A stretch of 64,000 nt of DNA, from contig CM060731.1 in NCBI GenBank assembly GCA_030704615.1, forward strand, positions 77,914,756 through 77,978,755, in the 5' to 3' direction. This stretch comes from Takakia lepidozioides. Its lineage: Eukaryota > Streptophyta > Takakiopsida > Takakiales > Takakiaceae. Below are positions 23,330 to 35,376 of the stretch, piece by piece; position 1 is the stretch's first letter, and every line of letters starts with the position of its first letter. The translations under genes were made by a program, and so were the position numbers. Under the pieces are notes generated by a model that searched no databases, had not been told where the DNA came from, and saw only the letters and a list, made by a program, of their open reading frames with translations.

Positions 23330-23600
23330 CAGGGCCCGGCGCGCTTCCCGAGCAGTGTTTTTTTCAAGAAATTTGGAAAACAGCACGAGTGGGTACAGAG
23401 TTGCTAGCGATACATTCTGTTCATCCATTATATTTCATCCATCCATGTACTTCAATTCATTTATCATCCATATTCGGTGAATTCATCCATAATTTATTTT
23501 TTATTGGGAGAAATTTGGTGATTTCATCCATGAAAAACGGGAAATTTTCGACAGAATATTCTATTTTATTTTTTGAGTTCGAAATCTGGCGAAAATTCGC
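23330..23600 (-). repeat. ATGGATGA-rich dispersed repeat, copy 2 (inverted)
   Basis: The reverse complement reads AATAGAATATTCTGTCG, then CATGGATGAAATCACCAAA, GATGAATTCACC, GGATGAACAGAATGTAT and CCACTCGTGCT, the same block order as 19,160-19,400. Divergence is moderate, with small indels. Confidence 0.7.
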
Positions 23601-23993
23601 CAGTATAAAAACCGCAAAAAAAAACAGAAAAAACTAAAAAAAAAAAACCGCTGTTCCCGAGTGGACCACTTCTTAATTAATTAGTTCATTAGTTTTTGGA
23701 AGTGCTTCATTAATTAATTTGCGTTATAATGTTATAATAGTATGAGAACATAGAGGACTGCTTGCTATGCTGTATGGGAACATGAGAACGTGGATTATTT
23801 AGGGTTTAACAAGCTTCGAGCTATGGCGGATTTCGGTCAAAGATATTTGAGGCAAGTCGCGCGAGGTAGTGCATGAGCAGACTGCGTATAAAGGACATTT
23901 CGGTAGTAATGTGGCGGAGGAATGTGATGGTTGCAGCTTGAGTGTGAAGGTCTGCTGCGGAGAGAAGAGCTGTGGCGGGGGAGGCAGCCTTCG

Positions 23994-24270
23994 ATGTGGG
24001 GTGCTAGAGGAACAGCATGGCGGATTTATCAAAGGGCTCGAAGGCGGGGGCAGGATCAGGAGGAGTCGCTATGGACGAGTTTGGAAAGTTTGGTACGCAA
24101 TGTGAGCTCGGATATTCGATCCGGTCCTGCCCAATGTGTTAGGGAGAATGCAGGTTACGCAGTTTCGACGTTATCTTCTAAGGAAGAGATTGTGTCTGCT
24201 ACGGGTTGGGCATCACAGACCTGCATTGGGGACTTCTCAGCAATTCAGGGAGTTGCCCAATTCAATGCTG
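23994..24270 (+). CDS. Possible first exon of the mitochondrial uS5 gene
   Basis: Starting at ATG 23994 the frame encodes MWGARGTAWRIYQRARRRG, an Arg-rich, acid-free segment like a mitochondrial presequence, and stays open for 92 codons. A donor at 24271 (CTG/GTGATG) leaves one base over, the phase needed by the uS5 exon at 26877 (…NA/DPLKVYDPMW). This is inference: the joining intron would be 2.6 kb, would contain the GRF ORFs, and the donor is non-consensus. Confidence 0.35.
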
Positions 24271-25249
24271 GTGATGCCTCTGACCAGTCTCAAAGAAATT
24301 TAAAATCTTGATCCCCGTCTCACCTCCAATCCTCACCGGTTCTTAATTGCTTTGCGTAAGGAATGTAGCACTATCGATTTTCCAGATTGTCCCTGGCCTC
24401 CCTGCCACTGTCATAATTCTTCAGTTCTTTTAAAGGCCCCTTTGAGTGGACGTTTGCTGGCAGCGCTGTTTCCTCCCACATGATCGCCTATCAGACCGAT
24501 TGGGTTTTAGGGTTTAGGGGCTAGATTTCTGTCAGATGGGAGATGATAGATGTCAATGTGTCGGTGAGACGATGTAAGAGGAAAGCTCCACCTAATAGGG
24601 ATGCATTCTTCGGACAATCGAACCAAACAGTCTTTTCCGAGGGGCGCTTGCAGGGAGAGGCTGTGGCTGGCAACAAAGGGGGAATGAGTATGGTGGCTCA
24701 AGACAGAAGGGGCTCAAGACTATGTATATGCGCGAGCAGGGCTTGGTACTCCTTATCACCCTTTAGCATAGATGGAACATTCGTATTCACTCTACGTAGC
24801 TCACTGGAATTGACTGCAGCAGGGATTTGATCGCCCTTGGGTTTCCACTGTATGCATGACCTTGTAGAATTTGATCTCCTTCATTCATTTCAAATGAGGT
24901 AGCCATAAGACTACGACAAAAAATTGTCTTGCAAGGACAATGTTGTCTTGACATCATATTGACCCATGGTTTATCCTGCAGGTAGTAAGCTCTGCTTTAT
25001 CAAATTCACTACTCAAAAATGGCCTGAAAAGGGACGGTCTTACTATGGGTAGGTTCTTTGTGCACTATATTCTCCTTATTTATTGTGCAAATTTCTAAAC
25101 AATCTTTCTTCCCTCGGTATCAAAACGCTTTGCTGTTTCTTGTCACTGCAGAGTCGTACGTTGAACTTTCCTCACAGTTGTTCAGCTGCGTCTCTCCTTA
25201 CCCTGGCAGTAAATAGAAATGGGGAGCACTGAAACAAGAGGAGGTCATC

Positions 25250-26151
25250 ATGGGAGTGAAAGAAGAGGAGGTGCCTATCTTAATGAAACAAGAGGAGGTA
25301 ATTATGGGAGTAAAACACGAGGAGGTGCCTATGTTAGTGAAACAAGAGGAGGAGAATGGTTCTTCTGGTGTTGGTTCCTTATCAAAGGCTTTACCAACGT
25401 CTAATGGCCAAGAGAACTCTGATTTGAAAGAAGAAATCAGAATTTGCTACTGTGGATGTGTAAGCCATCTCACCAGGGTGACAAAACTCAACTACAACCA
25501 TGGCAGACTGTTTTTCGGTTGTGGGGCATGGACACCCTCTGCAGGACGAAAATGTGAGTTTTTTGAGTGGTATGATGAAGATGAAGGGCACATGAATGGG
25601 CAGGGGAAGACAATGGGCATGGAAACAGAATATCTCCTCAATTGAATATGGAAAGAAGGGAGAGCCTGAAAAGAAAGCATAGGAAAGAAGTCACCCAGGG
25701 GGACTTTTGGTATGTGCGTGATTCAGATCACAGTGTTCGATGGTTCTCGTCAGAAGGATTGGAAAAGAGTCCTATGAGGGCCAGGGGAGTGGATGTTGAG
25801 GATGAGAATGAGGAGAGCATAGAAGAAGCTCCTGAAGTCGGCTCTGGAGACCGACGTTCCCCGTCCCTCAGTCTAACCTCCCAATTGCAGGGTGTTCCTC
25901 GTAGAAGGCAACGGTTCCTGTTACAAAAGGCTCTAAAAATCCGAACTGTTGAGGAGGAAGGAAGGCCCCAGAGAAGAGTAAGCCTTCTTTGGCACCCATC
26001 AAGTTGCATTGGCTGGGTTGGTTGCTGGCTGTTAGTCTGGAGTTTCATCAGGTCTGACAACAGAGACATTAACGTATTTCCTGATTATTCAGAAACTGAA
26101 GCATGGAGCTTCAGAGATGGGAGGCATGTTCAGAAACTAACCACGCTGTAG
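25250..26151 (+). CDS. GRF zinc-finger protein, ORF split by an apparent frameshift
   Basis: The first frame (25250-25645, 131 residues) starts with two 18-residue acidic repeats (VKEEEVPILMKQEE type) from a 54-bp tandem DNA repeat at 25,230-25,345. It then has a GRF finger: ICYCGCVSHLTRVTKLNYNH leading to GRLFFGCGAW and CEFFEWYDED. GRF fingers bind nucleic acid, usually ssDNA. It stops at TGA, but the next frame is open across the same spot and runs to 26151. That second frame has RESLKRKHRKEV, a Glu-rich stretch and a hydrophobic IGWVGCWLLVWSFI near its end. Small plant GRF proteins often end in one membrane segment, so a single gene with a 1-nt shift or unseen intron is likely. An exon-like piece at 24,983-25,050 (TTQKWPEKGRSYYG) could be a further GRF element; I could not join it in phase. 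Confidence 0.6.
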
Positions 26152-26159
26152 ATTTATCG

Positions 26160-26870
26160 ATGTTCTACCTCGGTGACAGTAGTTTTGTAATGTTGTGAAT
26201 TTAAACTTGGCAGTACTTAATGTATTGTATAGTGTGTCCGCTTCCTGATCTGTGATTTTCCAAGTTGCAAGTGTCTCAATCTGGTATTGTTTACTCTTTT
26301 TCCTGTACATTGATGAATGGAAGATTTTGATAATGAGTTCTTTTGGACTTTTACAACATTCTTCCAATCACTTACAGCGAGGTTGCTGGGTGGTTGGGCA
26401 GGGTTTTACAATGAAAGTTGTTGATGTAAATCGCACCTGCAAAGTGACAAAGGTGTGCTGTTGGTGCCACCCATCTTATCCTGTCGCCAATATTGTACTC
26501 TCATGCTTATAATTGTATGGGCTAAGTGAGCCTTATGTTCATAGAAGATTTTGTCCTTCAAGGTGATTGGTTGGCATTTAAGCCTCCCAATTATCATCAT
26601 TTTCACTGCACCATGCTGTCTCCTTTTCTTCTCAACAGTTAGGTGCTATGGGTGTTAGAACAGTAAGAGCACAGCCCCGTCTTGCCTTGTAGAGGTTTAG
26701 GGTTTGATCTTGGACTAGATCGAGTCTAGCAAGAACTTTGTGTCTCTCGCCCTCTGTCACTTGCCCTCTAGGCCAGAGATCAAGTCACCTATGGCTGAGA
26801 AACATTACATGGAGTGTCATGTGTTTCATTGGGTAGTAGGCTGCCACCTTGTTTGAAATGTGTATGTTCT
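26160..26870 (+). other. No gene recognised
   Basis: Lies between the GRF ORFs and the first certain uS5 exon. It contains no exon I can join by phase and could hold the uS5 5' UTR or an intron. Confidence 0.4.
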
Positions 26871-26876
26871 TAGCAG

Positions 26877-29501
26877 ATCCTCTGAAAGTCTATGACCCAA
26901 TGTGGGAGGGATGGGTGCAGGGAGGAGGCATTTTGAACTTCACTGCACTGGTGATTTGTGGGAACAACGATGGCGTTGCAGGCTTTGGCAAGGGCAAGTC
27001 GGCAGAGATATCTGCTGCAGTGGACAAGGTAGAGTGCTCAAGCTTACCAACATGGACTATTAGATCAATGTCATTTGCATTTTTCCTCAGTAAGTTTTTG
27101 TATATCTACTAAGTATCATCACCGCTTTAGCATAATCCCTTTACTTCCGTTTTCATCATGTTCTGCTTAAGGTGCTTCCTGAATGATAGGATGCTCGGAT
27201 TGACCCTGAAACTCCCTCTTTTGGTTATTTGTATCTGTGATACTGTGGTTTAGATTTTAGACCCTGTTACAGCTTGAATGCAGGGAATGAGTATTATGTA
27301 ATCGATTGTGTCCACCTTGTCCATGTATATGGGTAGATGGCTGATTGATGGGTCTTTCTTTGTGGTGGCTTGGCAGGCCTATGCAAGGGCTCTTCGGAAT
27401 TTGCATTACTTTGAGAGATATAAGGGCCACACGATCTTTCATGAGCAAAACTCCAAGTATGGGAAAACCAAGGTATGTCTGCAAGTAGTCTAACAGATAG
27501 AGGCAGAAGAATAAGAGATAAAGGAAGAAATATGTTATGTCCACAGGAGGGACAGAGAATGAGAGTCAGCAAAGGAATGTGGTCTGTGTTGTCGTGGGAA
27601 TGTAGGCTAGGCCTTCAAGAATAGTCCATCCGGGATACTTGACCCTCCTAGATTCTGTAAAGTGCAGCATATGAAGGTTCATCAGAATAATCCCAAAATT
27701 GCTATTCCACTCATGCAGAGGTGCTAACAATAAGGTTGTAGGCTCTTAAGGGTTAACATTGCATCATACCAAGGCCAAAGAGGACATAGCATATGCAGAG
27801 TAGACAATACGAAGGAGACATTGTAGAGTGAGAGAGCGAGAGACAAACCAAAATTATAATGTCCATGGGGAGCTCAAAGAGCTTATGGGACAGAAGAAAG
27901 CAGGTTACAAGAAAGAGAGTGGGCCCCTTAACAAGCCCTTAACAAATATTCATCAAGAGATTCTCTGCGATGGAAAGCTTTACGTGGATATCCTTTGAAG
28001 CATTTCTGATCTTCATAATGAAAAACCTCGCAAGGATTGGTTGTTCTGGAATATGCAATAGTATCGTCTGGGGACTGCATAGTAGACAGAAAGAAGAAAT
28101 GTTCTTCAGTCTTGCTCTCCCCTCTGTCATCTGGAGCTCAAACCACCGGGCGCGAGCGATCAGCACAAGTCAGACTCCAGCTGTAATTATTTGTGCCATT
28201 TTTTTGGCAAGTTGGGTCCGTTGTTTGACACCCATAGAGAGTGTGCTGGGTGCTTTCTGCCAAATCTTATGACTCTAGAGTTAGATATCCAAATCATGCA
28301 TTGTCACTTTAACACATTATAGGACTAAACTCTTGGTATTTCCTTGAATGTGCAGATCTACATGTGGCCTGCGCAGTCAGGTACAGGGATGAGGGCCAGC
28401 CATACTGTTGGAGGCATTTTACGATTGGCCGGATTCAAGGATGTGAAGACGAAGGTAGGTGGTGCCTTTCGCAGTACTTAGTAAGTGAAATGTCCTCGGA
28501 AGGAATCTACCTAGGCAGTTTCGAACGTAAGAGCAGTGCTATCGTATGCTGATTCGGTGGACATTTCTGACACGCAAATTCCTGGATAAACCAGAGAGGG
28601 CTCATCTCTGTTGTACCATTTTCGTGATGTCGTGGCTGATCCAATGTGTTGACTGACACTTGCCATTTTATGGTAAGTTCAGAAAAAGGAGTCCCAGTCA
28701 TACTGACTAAAATTTTATTTCCTGCTTGCAGGTAGTGGGTTCACGGCATCCCCACAACACAGTGAAAGCTGTCTTCAAGGCTTTGAGTGAGGTGAGTAAC
28801 TGAGAGCAGACTTTTCTCTTGGCACCGCGGACCAAGCTTTATTGGCAACTATGTTCCCACATAGTTCTTTTGCAGAAGAGGTTTCCATGCATGATTTGAC
28901 AGATTGTCATTGAGCAGGTTCTTTCTTGGCAAGTGTCCCACACAGTACCCGTGAGTACTGGTTTTCAACATGTTGTCTGTTTGTGAAGGTTCTATTAAAC
29001 TCGCATTTGAGCCTCTTGACCTAGAGAACCTCTTTGGCTTTTTCCATGTCACTCTCGGATATTGAAATCACAACGAATTGTGTAATAGATTAATAACCAA
29101 CCGCTTGCAACTGGTTTCTTCCAAAGCACTGACTTTGACATACCTGTACAGAAAAGAGTTCCTACCTATGTGGTAGTATGTGGGTCTATAAGCTCGTGGC
29201 TTTTTCATTTATTATTGCATTTAGACCAATAACCATGGCCCTGTTGAAGTTCACATATATATATATCTCTAGAAATGAAGTAAACATTTGGAAACTGCAA
29301 GCAAGTAAACCAGCTTTTGTCGTTGAAGGTGTAGATTGGATGGCATTTCTTCCTTGATAAGTGCCTAGACGTTAGTCTTATCACTTGGTTGATTGATTGT
29401 CACAGATCGAATCTCCAGAAGAGGTAGCAGAGCGGAAAGGACGTGAGTTGGTCCAATCTCGTGTACGAATCCGGGCAGGTCCAAACCCAGAAATGGCATA
29501 A
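26877..29501 (+). CDS. Mitochondrial small-subunit ribosomal protein uS5 (5' end unresolved)
   Basis: Five exons join in phase with no stop: 26877-27028, 27377-27472, 28356-28454, 28732-28791 and 29406-29501, giving 167 residues to TAA. They contain FTALVICGNNDGVAGFGKGK, the core of the S5 RNA-binding domain, then ALRNLHYFERYKGHTIFHE, IYMWPAQSGTGMRA, GGILRLAGFKDVKTKVVGSR and HPHNTVKAVFKALSEIESPE, which follow the C-terminal S5 domain in order. Spacing and the FERYKGHTIFH type resemble plant mitochondrial precursors rather than bacterial or plastid S5. The protein helps form the mRNA entry and decoding centre of the mitoribosome. The first exon starts with two bases of a split codon, so one or more 5' exons carry the presequence; 23,994-24,270 is a candidate. 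All donors and acceptors are GT-AG. Confidence 0.9.
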
Positions 29502-30480
29502 TATCATCAATGTGGTGTTGGAACATTTGACCAGTAATATGACATCTCATCATCCATCTGTGCTCTTCTCTGAGCTCAGATCTGGAGATAGGCTATCAAT
29601 GTTGGGATCACCGACAAAAGAGGGTAGAAAGTCCATATGCTTGTCCTATAATACATGGCACAATGTCAATGCAGTGTGCTTGAGGTGTTGAGCTGTCGCT
29701 GTTCAGCTGGTCATCCTAGCCACTCACTCCGTTAGTCTCTTCAAGGAAATTTTGACTCTTTATGGTCCGTCACCCAGGTCTTGTCCTGAACAGAAAGAGA
29801 GAGGGATGACAGTCAAGCATAAATAAGATCTTCTCCTCGGGGGTGCCGGGCCCTCATGGTCAGAGAATAGAATGGAAGTTTGCGTTTTTGGCCATCTTGC
29901 AATCTACTTAAAAATTAGAAAAGATCAGATCCACTACTCCAAAGTCCACTAGCTCACCTGGCTTTCCTCCGAGTTCTTTGACCCCCTTTGCCCAAATTGG
30001 GCTATGGCATCCCTTGTTTTGAGTTTATAAATCCTTCTCTCTCTTTATAAATTCACTGGACGTTAAAGAAACTTTATCTTATCTGTCTTGTTACCGAGGC
30101 GAAAGCTCCACGACAGTCACAGTGAAAAGTGAAAAGGCGAGTCCGTTAGTACAAGTTTGTGGGCCCTTGAGGGCCATAACGGACGGCTACAGACGGTTGG
30201 AACTTGTCCTATGTGGTGGTCCCTGTTGACGGAACTGTCTTGTTGCATGACACGACATAGTGTGCCATATCTCTTGGTGTCCCATATCTCTTGGTGTCCC
30301 TGACGGGACAATGTCACATCAGCACCTATAGCGGAGTCCGAAGTTTCACCGCGGTCCTATGGGATGGTAGTAGGAGTTTACCTAGCATTGCACCGGACAT
30401 GTTTAGGACCCTTTAGGTTTCGCACTGCTCCAAAATTCTCTTTCGTAAACATAGTGACATCCGCAAGCATACTACTACAT
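29502..30480 (+). other. uS5 3' flank; no gene recognised
   Basis: Contains the 3' UTR of the uS5 gene and unstructured sequence. A short local duplication, CATATCTCTTGGTGTCCC, occurs twice at about 30,265-30,300. Confidence 0.5.
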
Positions 30481-30489
30481 ATATGTGGA

Positions 30490-30850
30490 CACGTTATGAC
30501 AACCAGCATGTAGCCCAGTGGTAATGGGCACATACCACATTGGATGTGGTTGTGGGTTCAAACCACGGTTTGGTGTGTCATGAAGGTGTCCACCTTCCTA
30601 GCGGAAGACAGTGGCCCTTGGGGGTGAAGTGACTCCATAAGTGTTACACTTCCTTCGGGAGGCGTCATATTGGACATATTACGGAAGCAGGTGTAAATTA
30701 TGGTGTCACTTGACCCGGAAGGGCTACTCCCCGGTTGAAGGTGGACATCTTTATGAAATCCAACATGTGGTTTGGAAGTTCGAACCCATCCCCAAGGGGA
30801 AAGCACTGCCAAAAAATTTCGTTTGTACTTATCGTGCAGTTAACTAGCAG
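30490..30850 (+). mobile_element. tRNA-like SINE or pol III-type repeat
   Basis: The head has an A box (TGTAGCCCAGTGGTAATGGG) and, about 40 nt later, a B box (GTGGGTTCAAACCAC). The body contains a block, ATGAAGGTGTCCACCTTCC (about 30,580), that reappears inverted at 30,735-30,755. No A-rich tail is visible. The sequence between the boxes does not form tRNA arms, so it is not called a tRNA gene. Confidence 0.55.
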
Positions 30851-30855
30851 AATTC

Positions 30856-31080
30856 ATGGGGTGCATTCCACATGGAATTCCATATGCATTCCCATGGCGG
30901 AATGCATCCCTCGAGTGCATTCCGAAATACAGAATGCACCGGCCATTAGACTTTCTGTAAACAATTTGCCCCTCCATTCCCGGATTTTCCGGCCTTCCTC
31001 TTGGGCTACCGCCCTCGGCGTCAGGCCCTTAAATCTGGGAATGCCCTCCACTCAGGGCATTACCCTAGACAGAATAGTAC
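30856..31080. repeat. Cluster of GGAATGC/GCATTCC motifs in both orientations
   Basis: At least eight copies of GCATTCC, GGAATGC or close variants lie within about 220 bp, many forming short palindromes with neighbours (for example GGGAATGCCC facing GGGCATTACCC). It directly follows the tRNA-like element and ends near 31,080. Confidence 0.6.
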
Positions 31081-31199
31081 CCCGCTCGGCGATTCTGGAT
31101 TACCGCCATCAGCCCGTGGTTCTCGAAATCCAGGAAGGGGCAGGGGTGCTTTCCGAAAGGCAGACTCGAAAATCTAGGAAAGTCATGGGATAAGAATTT

Positions 31200-33600
31200 G
31201 ACCTCTTACATGCTTAAAAGACCCATGGGCACTTCTTTTAAATTCAAATTGAAAGGTGACGAACGGTAGGACCGCTGGCCCTGGTGGGGGAGTGGATGAA
31301 ATTTGTTTGTCTGTGCACTTATGGATGAAAACCCTTCATAGCGGATGGTTCCCAAAGCGAAATGGCATCTACTGCCACTTTACGACCATATACGCTGTTT
31401 GTTGTCATATATTTATCGAAACAATTTCAAAGGCCGTACCCAGCCTAGGACTTTCAATGGTTTTGATAAATAATTAGAATCACGGTGTTGGTGTGACAGG
31501 CTTGAGGAGAATGATGTGCACATATTGCATGTTTGAGGTTGGGTAGCGTGTGAGCATGCTCACATTGGTGTGAGCCTGCTTATGCGAGCATATAGGCATA
31601 TTTTGTGTATTCCCTAAAAATCCTAGGAATTTGCCATAGCGAAACCAAACAGCGCTCACGCGAAAAAATTATGAAATTATCATGAAAACCGTGCTCATGC
31701 AACAAAACCTACAAAGCTCATTGCTTAAAGTTGAACTCACATGAGCACAAACAACCACAAATATTTCTGCCAGAACTCAAAGGTCAGCAAACGTAAACCA
31801 AAAAATAATAAATATGTGGCATTAAAAACCCAATATATGAATTCTTACAAACATATTTTGAAACATATGTGAACAACATCCCCAATAACCACCAAAAATT
31901 GGGTTTTGCCATCGAAACTTGGGGTTTTTAAAAAACAAATTTCAAAGGTTTTTCGCTTTCGAGCTCCTTCTATAAGTTTACTAAAATTATATTTACAAAC
32001 CATGTAACGCAAAAAGACCCTATGTCCGTCTATCATATGTATTTCCGCTGGCATACATATCACCCCCATAACCGTGGATCCGGCTCACGCAGGTTTTTTT
32101 TTTTTGCTCACGCCATACCAATCCCCGCATGTTTGAAGGTCGCCTCCGTTAAATTTCCCTGGGTTTTTTGTCAGTTTCTTTGGGGTGTTCAAATTCTATT
32201 CCCCCAGCAAGGCCAAACTTTTGCATTATTGGCTCCTCCCTAAAAATTAGACTATCCATCACCGTCAAAAATGTGTAAGTTGTTACAACTTCCCCAAATA
32301 ATACCTGCACTGAATGGACCTCCCTTAAAGCATTTATCAAATTTCATCAATCATTTCCATCATATTACTGTTATTGATAATATATTGTACATTTCTTCAT
32401 CGCAGTAATATTCAATTTTATGTTTTCTTTGTCTCATCTGTTTAGTCTGAATACAAGGAAATCAAATTAAAAATAAACTAATGAAACCTCATCCACTACA
32501 CTTTATTAGTGAGATTATTTTTTCCTCTTATAATCCCCCTCTTTTCAATTCAGTTCGACGGTTTTCTCCCCTATTTCAAGGAAAATTAAGAAAAACAAAA
32601 CAAAATATTTTCTGATCTTTAGGATACCAGCTAATGCCAAATTTTTGGTTGTAGTAAAGACAAAGGGCCACGTCAATAGGTTTTGGCTAAATCTTAATAT
32701 CTTTTTAGCCAAAAACCCATATGTTAATAGATATTACTTGAAATTCCCTTCAAGCTCTCATGGGCTTCTTCCCTTTTGATTTTATCCAACAATTTGTTTT
32801 GTTTTTTTTGTTTAAAGAAATGGGAGGAAGCCCTTGAGAGCTTTATTGAAGACTATTGAAGGGAAAAATATTAAAACCCTTACATGCCTTAAGGCTGCCT
32901 TGACTCGGCCTGGACACATGGAGGTTGGAGATACCAAGGGAACAGTCACTAGGAGAGGAGAGCCCCACTCGATAGCATGGAAGAACAACAATTATTTTAT
33001 GATATTTTAATGTACATATTCTATAAAATAATTCTGCACCACCACAACAATTATAAAATTCATGACTTCTTTTCACATGCAACTTCAATTTCACAATTAT
33101 AAGTTCTACAATTTCCACAAACAGATCATGGTTGGACAAGTGCGTATCACCCACATTGCATATCTGATATTACAGATGCATATTGGACGGACCATAAACC
33201 TGTATTTACTGGCATTAAAATCAACTAATGATATTCCTTCCTAGAAACATATCTCATCAACTAGCAGGAGCCTGGAGACATAGTAAGTTATGCAATAAGC
33301 CGCTTGTTAAAACAGCCTAAGTTTTTAAAGCATGTGATTCAATACCATAAGTAGTAGCTCAATTTTGTCGGCAATGATAAACCGATGAACTCTTATCTGT
33401 TGCTCTTATCTATAGCTCCGATGACCAAGGCACAGTGACCTATCCGTGCGTTTGTAGTTTTCCTAAGTTGGGGTTATTTCACAAATTTACAGATGAATTA
33501 GTGCTTAGATAACCTCGCAGCCAGACCCATTTCCTGGCATGACAAAAAATATATTCATACTTATATATCTCATCCTCTACTAGAGCGACATGACTCTCAC
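31200..33600. other. AT-rich intergenic stretch, no gene recognised
   Basis: No supported coding region. It includes a perfect 14-bp palindrome GTGAGCATGCTCAC at 31,550-31,563 and long A/T runs. Confidence 0.6.
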
Positions 33601-33615
33601 TAACCAAAAGTGAAA

Positions 33616-34655
33616 CAAAATCTCAACACATTTTCAATTCACGTTACGCACAAAACTTCAACTTTACGCCCTCAGATTCATTGACTCTGGTCAGGAAACG
33701 CTACGTCGTGAATGTGAGTCTCCCATCCCGCTCACTAATCGGGCCCTTAATCACATACTCATGACCATGGAATGAGTCGGTCCATGTTGATTTCCCCCCT
33801 CCACCCTTTTCCTCCCCACAGACCCGGCCGAATACATCACATCCAATCTTTGTCCACACGGTCCGTCACCACCACACCGATCGAACCCGACAAATATATT
33901 ACATCCCGATGAAAATTTCCCTTCTTTCAAAGAGTTAAAAATCAAAATCTGAAAAAATTACGTGATGTGTGACGGTCGATGCATCCCAAGTTCTACCACA
34001 AATTAAAAATGCACAGTGTGGATTTTTTCCCTTCCCACCCCCCCCCCTTTACATTGCTATTTAATTATTCCATCGTATAGAAGGTGGGGTGATGAAGGAA
34101 CAGCCATAAAAGGGCGGAACAGGGGCGGCCTGGTGAATGAACAAAATCTCACCACATTTTCAATTCACGTCACCCACAAAATTTCAACTTTACGCCCTCA
34201 GATTCATTGACCCTGGTCAGGAAATGCTACGTCATGAAAGTAAGTCTCCAATCCCCCTCACTAATCGGGACCTTAATCACATACTCATGACCATGGAATG
34301 AGTCTGTCCATGTTGGTTTCCCCCCTCCACCCTTTTCCTCACCACAGACCCGGCCGAATACATCACGTCCAATCTTTGTCCACACGGTCCGTCACCACCA
34401 CACCGATCGAACCCGACAAATATACTTCGTCCCGATGTAAATTTCCTTCTTTGAAAGAGTTGAAAATCCATAATCTGAAAAAATCACGTGTGTGATGTGT
34501 GATGTGTGACGGTTGATGCATTCCAAGTATTAAAAATGCAAGTGTGGATTTTTTCCCCTTTACATTCCTATTTAATTATTCCATCGTATAGAAGTGGGGT
34601 GTAGGTGTCCAGAACAGCCATAAAAGGTCCGAACAGGGGCGGCCTCGTGAATGAA
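33616..34655. repeat. Direct tandem duplication, two units of about 520 bp
   Basis: Unit 1 (33,616-34,141) and unit 2 (34,142-34,655) match along their whole length, with a period of 526 bp at CAAAATCTCA. Shared landmarks include CACGGTCCGTCACCACCACA, GAACCCGACAAATATA, TTTAATTATTCCATCGTATA and CAGCCATAAAAGG, then GGGGCGGCCT near each end. The copies differ by scattered substitutions and small indels. No ORF is preserved by both. It lies 1.2 kb upstream of the YAK1 start. Confidence 0.9.
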
Positions 34656-35350
34656 TGAATGTAGTACAGACGGATGTGGGCCACCATCCAGCACCCCGCG
34701 CGGCCGACAAGCGACCCGTTCTGAGTTTCCAAGACCGCAGCCTCGCGCCCCGCGCCACGGGCCCCCATCCCGGGTCTCGCGTTCCCCAACACATTACCGT
34801 CCTATTATTACATTATTACCTCGCCCTTCATCTTACCACGTGGTTTGAAGACGCGACCTCGCGCATGCGGGGCCCACGCGTCAGGTCGCGACGCGGCCCC
34901 GTTGCGCAACTCGAACTCCAACATGACTGAAGTTAGGGCTGACTCAGCCGCCGCGTCAGCTGCTGTCGTGGCGCTACATCCGCGTGACTCCCCCCGCTGG
35001 ATGCCGCCAGGTGCTGCGCCGTGGCACCCCGCAGTCATGGGCGCCCGCATGCGCTTCCGGTCGGTGTTTTTAATTTCCCCGATAAAAAATAATAATTCTC
35101 CGGTCGACCCCGGTAATACCCCGGGTGAGATGGTCAAGCCTGAGATAATGGTGGGGTACGGTGGCTGGTTCCGTCAACGGGTAAACGGTGCGCAAATCCG
35201 ACAGTGGCGGCCCCATATGCGAGGATAGTTATTAACGTCCATCCAAGGGGGAGAGGGGTGTGTTGCGGGGTTCGAACCGCGGACGCGCGCGGAGGGGGTG
35301 CGGAGAGGGGCTTAGGCTACACCCAGAGTGGGGTTTGGTGGGGTTGTGCT

Positions 35351-35376
35351 GGAGAGGGAGAGAGAAAGAGAGGGAC

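Noticed and set aside
30498-30562. tRNA gene
   Set aside because: A and B boxes are present, but acceptor and anticodon stems do not pair; a tRNA-like repeat is the better call.
35262-35277. GGGGTTCGAACCGCGG, a T-arm-like sequence suggesting a tRNA gene
   Set aside because: No A box or pairing arms at the right distance upstream; probably GC-rich promoter sequence.
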